Shown here: positions 11,487 to 22,629 of the stretch, in pieces
How the letters are laid out: every line of letters starts with the position of its first letter
How positions within the stretch are numbered: position 1 is the first letter of the stretch
Origin: Neophaeococcomyces mojaviensis
Taxonomy: Eukaryota; Ascomycota; Eurotiomycetes; Chaetothyriales
Length of the DNA stretch: 64,000 nt
Direction: 5' to 3'
Assembly: GCA_030247915.1 (NCBI GenBank)
Contig: JAPDRQ010000007.1
Span: 186,001-250,000 of the forward strand
Translations under genes and position numbers: made by a program
The notes under the pieces: model-generated
The model's input: the letters and a program-made list of their open reading frames with translations, nothing else
Databases searched by the model: none
Told to the model about the DNA's origin: nothing

Positions 11487-12866
11487 CTATCGTTCGGGCG
11501 AAGAACTATTTCGTCGTTTGCGGAAGTCGTTATCAGGACTCTTCTCCCTACGATAACCACCTTGTCCTCGGGTTTTATGGCCTTGGTTCGATTGGTAATT
11601 TCTTCTATCAAATGACTGCCGTTGGTCCTCAATAGCTTTGGGTGCTAGGTTCTTTTCCATCCAGTTCTCAAGAACCTTTGTGATTTTGGGACCCCAGACC
11701 TCTTCGCTCTGCCGTATCTCAGCGTAGTCTATAGCAGATATCAGGTCTTCGGATGCTGCCTCTTCTGTGGTGTAATCACCCTGGCGGGTCCGAGCAAGCT
11801 CTGCCATAGTGCCGTATGAACTGCATGCTAATCCCAAGTCGTGAGCAAATGAACGAACGTAGAAACCGCTAGAAACAGTCAATTCTACTCGAGCTGCGGG
11901 TGCATCGGCTGGCTCCTCAGAGAGGCCTGAAATAGCGTGAGTGTGTAGCGCAGCCGTTTCGTCCTTCGATAATGTGTTTACTCGTACTGGGGATTTTGGG
12001 GATCTAGACAGTTCTGGGGCTTCTGAAACGGGTGCAAAGCTGCCTTCATCATCGAGTGATATACTCTTGGGTGGTATGACAGCCTTGCTTCCTGCATCTT
12101 CAGTATCATCGGCGCTTTTGATAAGTTTTTGAAACAGTGCTTTCTCCTCCTGAGGCGCCTCTTCTGCCGGCCAACGATAGTTGTGAGCACCAGAATCGTA
12201 CCATTTCTCCAGCTTGATTTCGCTGATTGTGACGGATCTAGCAGCAAGCTCCTTTGGCAATTCCTTTCCACTTCGTGCATACTCATATGCTTTCATGCCG
12301 TTGATTTTCAAAGCGCTATAGATTGGTGGGACCTGCTGGATGTTCCCCCGAAACTGGTCATCGATCTTTTGCCGCACAAGTTGTTGGTTGATTTGGCCCG
12401 TCTCGGCAGAAGCCACAACCTTTCCAGCAATATCGTAGGTATCAGTGCTTTTCCCAAAGAGGACAACGGTTCGGTAGACTTTGGTGCAATCTAGAAAGCC
12501 TTGCAGGTGCTTTGTGCCTCGGCCAATCCCAACAATTAGGACGCCCGTAGCCATTGGGTCAAGCGTGCCTCCGTGGCCCATCTTGAACACATTATCTTTG
12601 TCTATTCGTCTTCGCTTCGAGCGGTGGTTGTCTCGATTTCGGTTCTCTTGAGCGCGAAGAGATGCAAACGTCCTCGAGTCTTTGAAGGCTTGTTGAAGGT
12701 CTCGAAGCACCTGCGCGGACGAGAGGCTGGCTGGTTTTTTAATAGCTAGACAACAAATGGTGGATTAGAGAGGCATTCTCGTGGTATTGGGGTCCTCCTG
12801 AGTGTCAGGAGAGGAATCGGCCTCACCAAAGACACCTTCCAGGACTTTGCCTGTCGATTCTGCCAT
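11487..12866 (-). CDS. PUS4: tRNA pseudouridine-55 synthase (TruB/Pus4)
   Basis: Two exons: 12827-12866 (40 nt, MAESTGKVLEGVF plus one base) and 11487-12745. The 81-bp intron has a GTGAGG donor and CTAG acceptor. The product is 432 residues. The joined start reads EGVFAIKKPASLSSAQVLRDL, the TruB opening motif. The catalytic block GHGGTLDPMATGVLIVGIG follows, with the nucleophilic Asp at residue 76. Later marks are the DTYDIAGKV stretch, KVPP-like QQVPPIYSALKINGMKAYEYAR, and SSGFYVRSFAHDLG near the end of the catalytic core. The enzyme isomerises U55 of the tRNA T-loop in cytosol and mitochondria. About 60 residues between core motifs are a Ser/Glu-rich insertion, and the C-terminal 50 residues are basic and disordered. 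Confidence 0.95.
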
Positions 12867-13377
12867 TCGGAAAATGCTGGTCATGCGAAGATGATGTGGA
12901 GTTAGTACCACATCAACAAGAATGAGCTGCAAAGTGCTTATAATGTTTCCATGCAGGGCAATGCTTCTGGAAAGAGCTGGCCGGGGTTGTTCCTGCCAAG
13001 CCAGTCTAAAATCTGCTTGGGAGATGACGTCGTTCTGCTCCGAAGCCTTATGCGCTAAGTCCACTAGTCCACTAGTGCCTCGCGTGCCCACCCACTTCTC
13101 TCGCAGCTTGCAGGCATCGTCGCCCATGCCCACCATTGCTCGGATGACTTGATCAACAAACGAAAACATGAGCCCTCGTTATGATAATGTGTGCCAGACA
13201 TTGCCGGTGCACATCACATCCCCTTTGTCAAAGAAACCACAGTAGGCGCTCCCTGGCGCAAAGATTTGACCGAGCAAACAACGACCAGCAAGCGTGCGGT
13301 AACGACAACAATTCGTCTCCCGAGACGCGTCTTTGCTCTATTCGGACTAGCAGAATGACATATCTTTCAACACTGCG
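12867..13377. promoter_or_regulatory. Shared divergent promoter region PUS4 / RFTS gene
   Basis: A 511-bp gap between two divergent start codons, so it must carry both promoters. No TATA box is obvious. A short duplicated CCACTAGT stretch sits near 13061-13077. Regulatory function is inferred from position only. Confidence 0.4.
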
Positions 13378-14934
13378 ATGACCACGTATCCTGAAGAACG
13401 CGTCCTCAGACTCCTTGACCCCGTACCCGACGACGTTAACGAATGGCCAGACTTCGCGCTGCGAGAGGTGAAGATATTCTATCAAGGCAAGGGGAGATAT
13501 GCCGCCTTGCTCGAAGCGGCAGACGACGTTCCACTATGTGTGTTGGGTGAACTGATGCCTCTGGAGGACGAACATGAACACCTTGCACTCCTCGACAATC
13601 CGTCGTATGTACGCATGAAGATCGACAATGTAACCAACTATAGCTTCGGTCAAAATGATGATGGCAAGCCTGTCATATGGGCGGCAGGCAAGGCCGGATG
13701 GTATGAGATCAATCCCTCCGATCGCTACCTCAGCCACTATAGTGACACCACCGAAGCAATTGACATGTTTTATTTCATGGTAGACCAACACCGAAGGCTT
13801 GGCCCCAAGCGCAAGCGACTTGGCTTTCTCATTGATCCTTTTCTGAGAGAGTATCAGAAACACACCGATTATCGTGTTGATGACGACGACGAAGCCATGG
13901 AAATCCTACACAAGCATCACAAGTTCCTACTGAAACAAATGATTGAGGAGAGAGAAGATATCGATTGGTCTCAGACTCATCTTTGGAATCATCTTGCCAT
14001 GACGTATGCCGAGGAAATAGATGATATCCGGAAAAGACTGGCCTCGCAGGTTGACGCAGATACACAAATGGAACCTGACTCTTCGTCTCAGGAAGAGGAA
14101 GAAGACGAAGCGGAAGAGGCGAATGATAACGAGTCGCGCCAAATGGACGAGTCTGAAGACAAGAGCTCGGCTAAGTCTGGAGAATCCGACGCCGCTTCAG
14201 AAGAGACTGACGAAGAAGAAGACCAGACTGATTGGACCAAACCGATCTGGTCTCTACTGAATGTGCTGAGGAAATCGCCAATGTTCAATATCAAAACTGC
14301 AGGCATTGAAGATGTTGCACGAGAAGCCCAAAAGATACCCAAGTTCCCCGCGAGTCACAAAGCGGCTACAGCGGCTATTGAGCGAGCAGCAGAGCCATTG
14401 CTTCGATTGATGAACGAGGCCAAACTGCGAAAGAAGTTCAATTGGTCGACTCGAGCCATTTACGCCGAGCTTGAAGCAACGTTAGCAGAAGAAATTGCTG
14501 AGGAAGTCCGTACGCCCACACAGAAATCGAAGAAGAAGCATCGACTAAAATCAGTTTTGCGACCAAGCGGCGCCAGCAAAGCGAACAAGCGAACATCATC
14601 CATGGCCACAGTTAGGAACAACGTAGACGAAGATGACGAAATGATGCAGGATGAACCCCATGCGCCCGCAAACTCTTCACCAGCAGCCCGCAGACAACAA
14701 GCACTAAACGGCGGCCGAGGTGACAGCGTCGTGTCTAGTGGTAGCCGAATGGACAGTCCGAGCAGGCAACTCAACGGACACTTTGATGCAAACACGCTTC
14801 CCGAGCTGCCGCCAGCGCCTGAGGCACAGGAGATGCTCGATCTTGTGCGGGTTGAGGCGAAGAAGCACGGGCGGATCAACCAGGTATACAATCTAGAGGC
14901 TTTGCTCGGGCGATTCAATGGCGATCTAGTATAG
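13378..14934 (+). CDS. RFTS (DNMT1 replication-foci)-like domain protein
   Basis: Single exon, 518 residues. Residues about 15-160 match the RFTS pattern known from DNMT1 and the fission-yeast heterochromatin factor Raf2: WPDFALREVKIFYQGKGRYAALLEA, VPLCVLGEL, YVRMKIDNVTNYSFGQNDDG, IWAAGKAGWYEINPSDRY, and TTEAIDMFYFMVDQHRR. Two helical segments follow, then a very acidic, Ser/Glu-rich linker (about 225-285). A further helical block contains WSLLNVLRKSPMFNIKTAGIEDVA. The C-terminal part is basic and disordered. No methyltransferase motifs, BAH domain or zinc-binding cysteine cluster are present, so it is not a DNA methyltransferase and lacks the zinc finger of Raf2/DIM-7. A chromatin-reader or adaptor role is inferred. 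Domain family confidence is moderate to high. Confidence 0.8.
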   Translation: MTTYPEERVLRLLDPVPDDVNEWPDFALREVKIFYQGKGRYAALLEAADDVPLCVLGELMPLEDEHEHLALLDNPSYVRMKIDNVTNYSFGQNDDGKPVIWAAGKAGWYEINPSDRYLSHYSDTTEAIDMFYFMVDQHRRLGPKRKRLGFLIDPFLREYQKHTDYRVDDDDEAMEILHKHHKFLLKQMIEEREDIDWSQTHLWNHLAMTYAEEIDDIRKRLASQVDADTQMEPDSSSQEEEEDEAEEANDNESRQMDESEDKSSAKSGESDAASEETDEEEDQTDWTKPIWSLLNVLRKSPMFNIKTAGIEDVAREAQKIPKFPASHKAATAAIERAAEPLLRLMNEAKLRKKFNWSTRAIYAELEATLAEEIAEEVRTPTQKSKKKHRLKSVLRPSGASKANKRTSSMATVRNNVDEDDEMMQDEPHAPANSSPAARRQQALNGGRGDSVVSSGSRMDSPSRQLNGHFDANTLPELPPAPEAQEMLDLVRVEAKKHGRINQVYNLEALLGRFNGDLV

Positions 14935-15378
14935 CCAGATCCGCCAAGACAGGGCTTAATGTTCGTGTCTATAGCATGTATGACTTTATGAAACAGTGTT
15001 CACACTTGCATCATTTTGGGAAGAGTTAAAGAACAACTGTAGACCCGCAGTCTGTTCATTAATTGCCTGGAGGAGCTACGTTTTAACGTTCCCTGGGCAG
15101 AATATCTCCCTCCGTCCCTGAATCTATGAGCCAATCAGATATTAGCGCAAACAGGAACGACCCGAGCGCGTTAATGCAAGTTTGAAGTTTGTAGCGTGTT
15201 GGCGATTGTTTCGAATTGCTTTTCCCGTGACGTTTGATAAATGGGTAAATGCTTCCACCCTTCCGAGTCAGTCGCAATGATTTTTCGTTCTCCACAACTC
15301 AATCTGTTTCAACAGGAGACAAGTCTCAACCCTATAATTCTTACTTTCTGCAGCTGCGCACGCGAGTGAGGACCCAAC
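14935..15378. other. Intergenic region, about 440 bp
   Basis: Downstream of the RFTS gene and upstream of the CorA-type gene, both on the plus strand. No gene is supported. A pyrimidine-rich stretch near 15340-15355 is consistent with a promoter. Confidence 0.4.
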
Positions 15379-17442
15379 ATGGAGGACGTCGATGGACGTA
15401 GTGGCGTAGCTGCACCAGACGCACCCCTCGAAAACGAGATGCAAGACGTTGATGTCGAGGCGCAAAGACAAGAAGGATTCTCTGCCAGCAGCGACCAGCC
15501 CTTGCGCGATCGACATGTCACCCTCCAATTCGCTGAAAACGACAATCCGGACTCGCCTGGCCTAAAACAGATGAACCGGAGTGACACGAACAATTCTGGA
15601 AGGACGTCCAAGAGTTTGAGGCGAAGAGCAAGAGGAGGCACTACCACTTCAGCTGCTTATGGGGCAGAAGAGATGGGCAGGTCAACAGGGTGGGCGCCAG
15701 GTCTGGAACCAGGAATTGACACCAGTGATCCACCTCCCTACAACAGAGACGACCACGAAAACCATGAAATACGTCGGCTGGAGCAGTTACATCAGCAGTG
15801 CGAGATCATGGTGGTGGACTACAGTGCTGAACTGCTGAGCTCACACTTTTTAGACAACGAAAACTTGAAGGAGTTTCTTGAAGAACCACAAGATGATTGG
15901 GCTCAAGTGAGGTGGATTAACGTGAATGGTCTGTCATGGGATGTGATTAAAGAGATAGGGAACCATAAGTGCTTGCACAGATTGGCTATCGAGGATCTGC
16001 TTAACACTCGAAATCGGACAAAAGCAGATTTCTATCCGCATCACACATATATTGTACTGCCGCTGCAGAAGCTAGTTAATGTCAAGGATGAACATGACAG
16101 TAGCAGCGATGAAGACGACGGTGACGACGACGACGATGATGATCAGAGACACTGCTACGATGAATATCTTCCACGCAAGAGCATGGACGAAGAGGCCAAT
16201 AGAATGGCAAGGATTGAGCATGAACGGAGGCGACGCAAACTTGCCGAAGCACACGAGAAGAAACACAAGGGCGCCATAAGACGCCTTGTAAAATCATACT
16301 TGAAATCCAAAAAGAAGAAGAAAACAACGACGCTCGCTCGACCTGAAACTCTCACAAATTCAGCTAGCTTTAGGCACGCCTCCAATGTCAAAGCTCCTTG
16401 GGTAGAGAAAAAAGTCAGGACGTTGCAGCAGTATCATGCTGGACCGAACCAAGATCGCATTGAATACATGCAACGACATTCGACTTTGGGCAAACGAGGG
16501 TTGGGCGTGTCAGTTGAGCAGGTCTCAATATTTCTAACGGCCGACAACACTGTCATAAGCTTTTTTGAATACTCAGCTCAAGATGTTGAGCTTCCCATCC
16601 TTCGCCGGCTGCAATCTCAAAGCACCATCCTACGACAGTCCTGCGATGCAAGCATGCTGATGCAGTCAATCGTTGACACCATCATCGACCTTGCCATACC
16701 TGTCACAACCGCATACCAAGATGCTATTGGCGATCTGGAGCTTAGAGTCCTGACAGACCCGGCCATAGCTGAATCATCACAACTATACATCTTGACTAGT
16801 GAGATTGCACAACTCCGTTCGGCTATAGCGCCAATCAGCCAGCTCATCGGATCTCTGAAGGATCACAGACCAAACGTTACTGCGCTAACAGCAACTCCTC
16901 GCGTTCGGACGCCCTCGACTTCTGGACTGCCAGTACAAGGCAGACACCTGTCTGGTGGTACCAATCACAGACCACAATACTTCCATCAAGCACAGCGCTC
17001 TACAGCCACTACAATACAAGAGGTAACCATCTCGGACTTAACTAAAACATATCTTGGCGATGTCGAGGACCATGCAATCATCATTCAAGACTCATACGAC
17101 CAAATGAGGAGAGCTGCGGACAACCTCGTCGACCTCATCTTCAACACTGTCTCGGCATATCAGAACGAAGCAATGAAACAACTCACTATTGTTACAGCGT
17201 TTTTCTTGCCATTGACATTCATGACCGGTTATTTCGGTATGAACTTTGCTTACTTTGCGGGTGTCCAGAATCATAGTGATGGCTATTTTTGGTCTATTGC
17301 TGGACCGGTTTGTGCTGTTGTTGGTGTGATTTTGCTCAGAGAATGGGTCTGGCGATGGATTCAGCAGTCGGCAAATAAGTTACTAATCAAGGAGGGAAGG
17401 AAGAGAAGGTTGGAGAAGGCCAAACGACAATCAAACACATAG
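15379..17442 (+). CDS. CorA-type magnesium transporter (Alr1/Mnr2-like)
   Basis: Single exon, 687 residues. The N-terminal 120 residues are hydrophilic. The CorA cytosolic funnel follows (VRWINVNGLSWDVIKEIG, LHRLAIEDLLNTRNRTKADFYPHHTYIVL). An acidic run of Asp near residues 240-255 sits in a loop, before a strongly basic stretch (KSYLKSKKKKK). Two transmembrane helices lie at the extreme C-terminus: TIVTAFFLPLTFMTGYFGMN, and a second one ending in REWVWRWI. The signature YGMN-type motif appears as F-G-M-N with GMN at residues 620-622. CorA proteins form pentameric Mg2+ channels. The large size and long cytosolic N-terminus resemble fungal Alr1 (plasma membrane) and Mnr2 (vacuole). Location cannot be decided here. 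Confidence 0.92.
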   Translation: MEDVDGRSGVAAPDAPLENEMQDVDVEAQRQEGFSASSDQPLRDRHVTLQFAENDNPDSPGLKQMNRSDTNNSGRTSKSLRRRARGGTTTSAAYGAEEMGRSTGWAPGLEPGIDTSDPPPYNRDDHENHEIRRLEQLHQQCEIMVVDYSAELLSSHFLDNENLKEFLEEPQDDWAQVRWINVNGLSWDVIKEIGNHKCLHRLAIEDLLNTRNRTKADFYPHHTYIVLPLQKLVNVKDEHDSSSDEDDGDDDDDDDQRHCYDEYLPRKSMDEEANRMARIEHERRRRKLAEAHEKKHKGAIRRLVKSYLKSKKKKKTTTLARPETLTNSASFRHASNVKAPWVEKKVRTLQQYHAGPNQDRIEYMQRHSTLGKRGLGVSVEQVSIFLTADNTVISFFEYSAQDVELPILRRLQSQSTILRQSCDASMLMQSIVDTIIDLAIPVTTAYQDAIGDLELRVLTDPAIAESSQLYILTSEIAQLRSAIAPISQLIGSLKDHRPNVTALTATPRVRTPSTSGLPVQGRHLSGGTNHRPQYFHQAQRSTATTIQEVTISDLTKTYLGDVEDHAIIIQDSYDQMRRAADNLVDLIFNTVSAYQNEAMKQLTIVTAFFLPLTFMTGYFGMNFAYFAGVQNHSDGYFWSIAGPVCAVVGVILLREWVWRWIQQSANKLLIKEGRKRRLEKAKRQSNT

Positions 17443-17717
17443 AAACATATCACGGCTCTGAAAGAGTATGGCCATCTGCCTGCTTCCACCCCTAAATTCA
17501 TACCACGTACCCCTAATGCCTCCACCTAAGTGCACCAATAATTTGTGTTTTTATTCTATTCCATTTTGGTACTAGTGTTGAGACTAGCACTTGGATGCAG
17601 GAACAAGGCCTGACATGTTTGGCTATTTTAGGTCAGACTCACAGCAAAAAATCATTCCTCATAACCAAACATCAGACACTATTCCGTATGAAGGAAATAC
17701 CATGAGATCTGCCGACG

Positions 17718-18440
17718 ATGAATCGAAAACAGAGACGAGCGCAAACCCCAAAAGCAGCCAAGCCCAAAACAGCAGATGACATTCCGTTGGGGCGACCACC
17801 CGAAAATGGCCCACGGAAAGCGAGGACATTGTATGAAATCGCTGCAGAGCGGCAGGCGGCTCTGATGCCAAATTCGATGCCATTGCAGAACGCGCTGGAC
17901 TCTGGCAATGTAGTCAATGTCGGAATCGGACCCGATGGCGAGATACGACCCATTGATGGCTCGACACTACCAATGCAGTCCGCGCAGTCCGAAGATATCA
18001 ACCCCTGGCTCGACACGCTACTGCTATCCACCAGCCTTTCATTCCTACACTTCACCCTCGAAGCTCTAGTTGTTCACCAATATGCCGACGAACTTCGATG
18101 GAAACACGTGTTCTGGCATACGGCCCTGCAGGCATTCCCAATTTTGACGCTTCTGATCCACTTCATGCACGGTCATCTCGTCTCGGCCCGGCTGTCCGAA
18201 CAAGCCCGCGATGCGGTGAGCGGACTGCGACAGTTACTCTATCTAGTCATTGCCAATGTGACTGGGTGCTACCTTATCTATTTGACCAATGACAAAGGCT
18301 ATATGGCGGTGATGAAGAACGCACCTAGCATCGGCACTGTCTGGGTGTGGGCGGTTATTGAACTTGGGCTCCTCGGGGCGCTGGCCGGAGTTGCTGGGCC
18401 TGGCGCTTACGCTTGGTACTACGGGTATGGCGTGTTCTGA
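17718..18440 (+). CDS. Conserved fungal multi-pass membrane protein (DUF7719-like)
   Basis: Single exon, 240 residues. It begins MNRKQRRAQTPKAAKPK, a basic N-terminus I recognise from a conserved fungal membrane family. About 110 polar residues follow, then four predicted membrane helices: LDTLLLSTSLSFLHFTLEAL, HTALQAFPILTLLIHFMHGH, GLRQLLYLVIANVTGCYLIY and TVWVWAVIELGLLGALAGVAG. It ends in GPGAYAWYYGYGVF. No catalytic motif is visible. The family assignment is from memory of its motif pattern and function is unknown. It lies 275 bp downstream of the CorA gene on the same strand. Confidence 0.78.
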   Translation: MNRKQRRAQTPKAAKPKTADDIPLGRPPENGPRKARTLYEIAAERQAALMPNSMPLQNALDSGNVVNVGIGPDGEIRPIDGSTLPMQSAQSEDINPWLDTLLLSTSLSFLHFTLEALVVHQYADELRWKHVFWHTALQAFPILTLLIHFMHGHLVSARLSEQARDAVSGLRQLLYLVIANVTGCYLIYLTNDKGYMAVMKNAPSIGTVWVWAVIELGLLGALAGVAGPGAYAWYYGYGVF

Positions 18441-20351
18441 TCGACATAACTAGATCGTAAAAGAAGGCCGACGACGTTCTAGCCTTGCCTAATGAGACCG
18501 CAAGGGTGTCGCATTAGGGTGGCAGATCTCACAGTTGGTGGTAATGCACGATGGTTCGGCATTCGTGAGCGAAAATACATTGGCATGGAACGCGGCCAAT
18601 GCTGCTATGCGGATTGGGAAAGTCGTTGCTGTTCTGGAGCACGATTAATCAGATTAGATTCGTACTACTAGTACGCAACACGCTAGGGGTATGGTCGGAG
18701 ACACCCGCTCGCACGTGTGCGAGATCGGTTGCGCAAAATTTACTCAAGGCAGTCGTGGTAGTCAAGGTCCTCAAACAGGTACGCCGTACGAATCAGATTG
18801 CATGCACGAGGTGGAAGTTGGGAAATTCAACATGGCGAGACGAGATGGGAACGCGCTGATGGTGGATTCCCATCGAGTAATAAATTCCGAGATTGAGAGC
18901 GGAAGGCCACAGTGTGTTCCACGTGCTGAAAAATTTGTAGCACTGAGGAGCCACCAGATGAGTCAAGAATGTCACGTCAGTGAGACAGTAAGCACGGTAT
19001 TTCGCTTCATCGCAATGGTGTGGGAAATAGGTATCAACGTCGCCTAGTTGTGAACGCATTATTGACAAACATTGCGTAGCTGAGAGGTATCAAATCACTG
19101 TCACTCAGATTGTTGTCCGCGGAGGAAGCAAAGAGGAGTGATCGACCACTATTTGATGGTGCCCACGACTTTTTGTGACGAACCAGTAATTTTGCGACGC
19201 CCGACGTCAGGAAATGAGCTGGATTTGCGGGGTGCAGGTTGTGTGGAAAAGGTCAAATTCCTACGCCAGGCACCACTTGGAGGACCAGCGTGTCGCGAGC
19301 CGCAAGATATAGCATCGGGGTTGTGACTACCATCTCCGACCTTCTGGCCTACTCTATACAGTGTAACCGACGAGAGTTTCCTATGCATTTCCGCTGCAAT
19401 AGTCGCAAGAAGTGCTGCTCCAAAGATGATGGTGAAATCGTAATTGCACAATATTAACGCTTGGCGACTTTGAGATTGCATCAGATGGTGCTTCCATGAC
19501 GCTGAATATTGTCCGACTCCAATCGTGGATCATGAACATCAATGCTCCGGACTTGACTGCATGTGCGATTCAGACTTTTGCTTCCTCTTCTGATGGCGTT
19601 TTCCAAGCATGTTTCGATGGAAGCTTCTCCGATTCTCCTAACCCAGGCCAAAAATGGCTGATGGATCCCAGCTCAAGCTTTTCCCATCGAACCGGCTGTC
19701 AGCCGCAGGAAAAATTCTCTCTCATTGGCGGTGAGACCATCCCTCGTTGTGGTCCAAACTTACAAGCTTGGAGCTGATGCGCTTCCTGATTCTGATGTTC
19801 CCGAAAAAAGCATCTGACTGAGTTTGAAGCAAAGTGTTGGTCTAGCTGAGTTTCCATTACTCAATCGCCATGCAGGGAATGCACCATCCAACAATGACTC
19901 TGGCTTTGTTGTCGTGTACAAAGCAGCGCGTTCGCCTTTCATCTCACAATGTTGACCTGTTCTTGCATTCCCAACCGCAGTCTGATTGCTTTTGCCTAGC
20001 AGAAGCAACGAGCATATTGCAGCATCACCCAAGCCTATTGATTTGTTTGCCTGGTTGCCTCGCAGAACAAACCTCGAACGAGTACCAGGCTGGTCGTACA
20101 TAATCAGCAAGCTATCTTCGACTCCAGGCCGGTTTACCACACGGAAAGAGATAACGGAATCACAACTCCTGTCGCACTTGCCCGCAATATTTTCCCACCT
20201 TCGCTTATCGGCGCAAGTACCCCAGGTCCCTAGCCATTAACACCTGCGTCATTACACAGTACCTTGGTTGCTCCCGCCTGCAGAAGCGGCGTTGCTAGCT
20301 TGCAGTGACATTGCTCTGGCCACATGCCAATTTTCCGTTGCGACTAAGATC
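18441..20351. other. Gene-free region, about 1.9 kb
   Basis: The longest gap in the left half of the window. Open frames on both strands (up to about 125 codons) show no family resemblance, signal peptide or intron pattern. The last part must hold the promoter and leader of the arrestin gene. I see nothing else. Confidence 0.5.
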
Positions 20352-22094
20352 ATGACAAGAAGACCTTCAATTCATAACGCTGTCACCCCCCACACTCCTT
20401 CGAAGACGGTTAATGAAGTTATTGGAGCAATTTCTAGAAAATTAACATCGCAGCATCTTGAATCAAGCATAGTACAACAGCCGACGGCGGGACGAAGGCC
20501 ATCCTTCAAAATGGACCATTTGTTGCATCCGGCGAGGAAGGACAAGAAGAGAGATGAGTCCAACGACAGAGACTCTAGAAAGGAGAAACGGGGCTCCTTG
20601 GGCATCCACACAACAACCAAGTCGAAAGATCGAACATCGAAAAAAGATTCTGCAAAGGCCTCACCTGGCCTCAAATCAGTTGTGCCTGGCAAGTTTGAAA
20701 TGATCATGGAATCTCCGCCTGCAATCCTGTACGGCTCCACCACCTATTCAAGCGGATCATTGCTATCAGGGAGGCTCAAGTTTGACGTGGTGGATCCGTC
20801 TGGCGAGGTCACGCTTACGAACTTTAACATGAGATTACAGGCTACCACGACCACCAAGAAGCCCATCTCGAAAGAATGTGCGGATTGTGCAAACAAGCAT
20901 GAGACACTGAAGGAGTGGAAGTTCCTATCAGAACCCAAGTCCTTTTTGAAAATGCGTGACAATCAGTTCCCATGGTCGTATCTGCTTGAAGGTCGTTTCC
21001 CTGCCACAACGCATTCTGCGCTCGGCTCCATCACATACGCTTTTCTGGTCAACGCCACTACTTCGATGGGCGAGACCATCACTTTCACACATCCACTTCT
21101 AGTACACAGAGCCATCCCTCCAGGCCCAGATAAAGCAAGCATAAGGATCTTCCCGCCTACTAACCTTACGGGAAGAGCCACTATGCCTCAGATAGTGCAT
21201 CCTATCGGCAAATTCCCAGTCTCTTTGACACTAAGCGGCATCGTTGAGAAGAAGTCAGAGAGCCAGACGAGATGGCGACTGAAGAAAATGATGTGGCGGA
21301 TCGAAGAGAATAGCAAGGTCAAATCATTACCTTGTGAGAAGCACAAACATAAGGTTTCTGAGGGCAAGGCCATACAGCATACCGACACGAAACAATTAGG
21401 CAGCGACGAGATGAAGACTGGCTGGAAAACTGACTTTGATACCATCGGTGGTGAGATCATGCTCGAATTCGAGGCACAGCTCTCTACCAAACCAACCCAC
21501 AAAGCATCCTGCGATGTCGATTCAGCTTCTGGTCTTGAGGTCAAGCACAACCTTGTCATTGAACTGATAGTTGCTGAGGAATTTGTGCCCAATAGGAACA
21601 CAAACCTCATTACACCCACCGGCGCTGCGCGAGTTCTTAGGATGCAATTCGCGCTGACTGTGACCGAGCGGGCAGGTATGGGCATCAGCTGGGATGATGA
21701 AATGCCTCCTATGTATGAGGATGTGCCTCCGAGTCCACCTGGCTACGGCAACGCAGACAAAAACGATGGCGCCTTTGGCGGTGCTATAATAGAGGAATAC
21801 AACGGCCCTGACCTCGAGTATCATGACTTGGAACAGCTACCCACGAACGACCCCAATGAGCCTCCAAGATATCGCGAACGTGATCCGGCTGACATCAATG
21901 CCGGCCTTCCGATGAGGCACAGGCCGTTGACGAACGACCCGGATGAAAGTGGTCCTAGCCAAATCAGACAGCGTCTTGGTGGTTTCAGATTGGATGAGCT
22001 TGAAGCAGAACCTGCGCTACGCAGACAACGAGAAAATTCGGGAGACAGCAATACCGAAGCGGTTGTTGATTATGCCGAAGGTACTGCAAATTAG
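20352..22094 (+). CDS. LDB19: Alpha-arrestin, Ldb19/Art1 family
   Basis: Single exon. The first true ATG in frame is 20352, giving 580 residues starting MTRRPSIHNAVTPHTPSKT. The arrestin fold begins near FEMIMESPPAILYGSTTYSS and GRLKFDVVDPSGEVTLTNF. Ldb19-type marks are the ISKECADCANKHETLKEWKF insert and QFPWSYLLEGRFPATTHSAL. The C-terminal arrestin half contains FPVSLTLSGIVEKKSE and WRLKKMMWRIEENSKV. Three PPxY motifs follow the fold (PPMY, PPGY, PPRY). PPxY motifs recruit Rsp5/Nedd4-type ubiquitin ligases, so the protein probably directs ubiquitylation and endocytosis of nutrient transporters at the plasma membrane. Target transporters are unknown. Confidence 0.9.
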   Translation: MTRRPSIHNAVTPHTPSKTVNEVIGAISRKLTSQHLESSIVQQPTAGRRPSFKMDHLLHPARKDKKRDESNDRDSRKEKRGSLGIHTTTKSKDRTSKKDSAKASPGLKSVVPGKFEMIMESPPAILYGSTTYSSGSLLSGRLKFDVVDPSGEVTLTNFNMRLQATTTTKKPISKECADCANKHETLKEWKFLSEPKSFLKMRDNQFPWSYLLEGRFPATTHSALGSITYAFLVNATTSMGETITFTHPLLVHRAIPPGPDKASIRIFPPTNLTGRATMPQIVHPIGKFPVSLTLSGIVEKKSESQTRWRLKKMMWRIEENSKVKSLPCEKHKHKVSEGKAIQHTDTKQLGSDEMKTGWKTDFDTIGGEIMLEFEAQLSTKPTHKASCDVDSASGLEVKHNLVIELIVAEEFVPNRNTNLITPTGAARVLRMQFALTVTERAGMGISWDDEMPPMYEDVPPSPPGYGNADKNDGAFGGAIIEEYNGPDLEYHDLEQLPTNDPNEPPRYRERDPADINAGLPMRHRPLTNDPDESGPSQIRQRLGGFRLDELEAEPALRRQRENSGDSNTEAVVDYAEGTAN

Positions 22095-22629
22095 GTGAAC
22101 GAAAGATCGGGATCAGAAGTGGAGGACTTACGACGACCATGACCACTACTTTCTTACTATGAGATACCCTCTTGAACACAATAGACTTTGGCGAGCGAGC
22201 AAGCACCGGGCGATTGTACCTGTTTTGATTTGACAGATGGTAAGGAGACTGTGTCATTCGACGTTGTCATTTACTTGTCAGGGCATTTTCAGCGAGCATC
22301 AGGACTTGGGCATAGTTTTATTCACTCACCTCTTCTCTTTTCACGCTTTGAATGCATATAGTTATCACTTTAATCTTAATTTGAGTATTCCAATTGCATT
22401 CTTGACACTGCTAAGGAGTACAACAAACGTCAGAAGGCATCGGTTAAAATTCCACATTGAGGCTAGCAGCCGTTCCGACTTACCTTATCTGTCAACTTCC
22501 GCCCCTTCCTTGACATCTTACTCTTTTCGGTACAAGCTGGCTTATCAGATCCGCCCCTCGCGAACGAATAAATACTGCAGTCAATCCAAATTTACTCGCC
22601 TTTAACTCTTCACCAACATAATCTCTGCA
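22095..22629. other. Intergenic region, about 535 bp
   Basis: Arrestin 3' region plus the promoter of the CofD-type gene. An AATAAATA TATA-like element lies near 22567, about 60 bp before the ATG. No gene is supported. Confidence 0.45.

Noticed and set aside
12765..13169. 134-codon minus-strand open frame ahead of PUS4
   Set aside because: Only its MAESTGKVLEGVF part is coding, as the first exon of PUS4; the rest is upstream region and intron.
18691..19047. 118-codon open frame in the 1.9-kb gap
   Set aside because: Composition and lack of motif or conservation pattern suggest chance.
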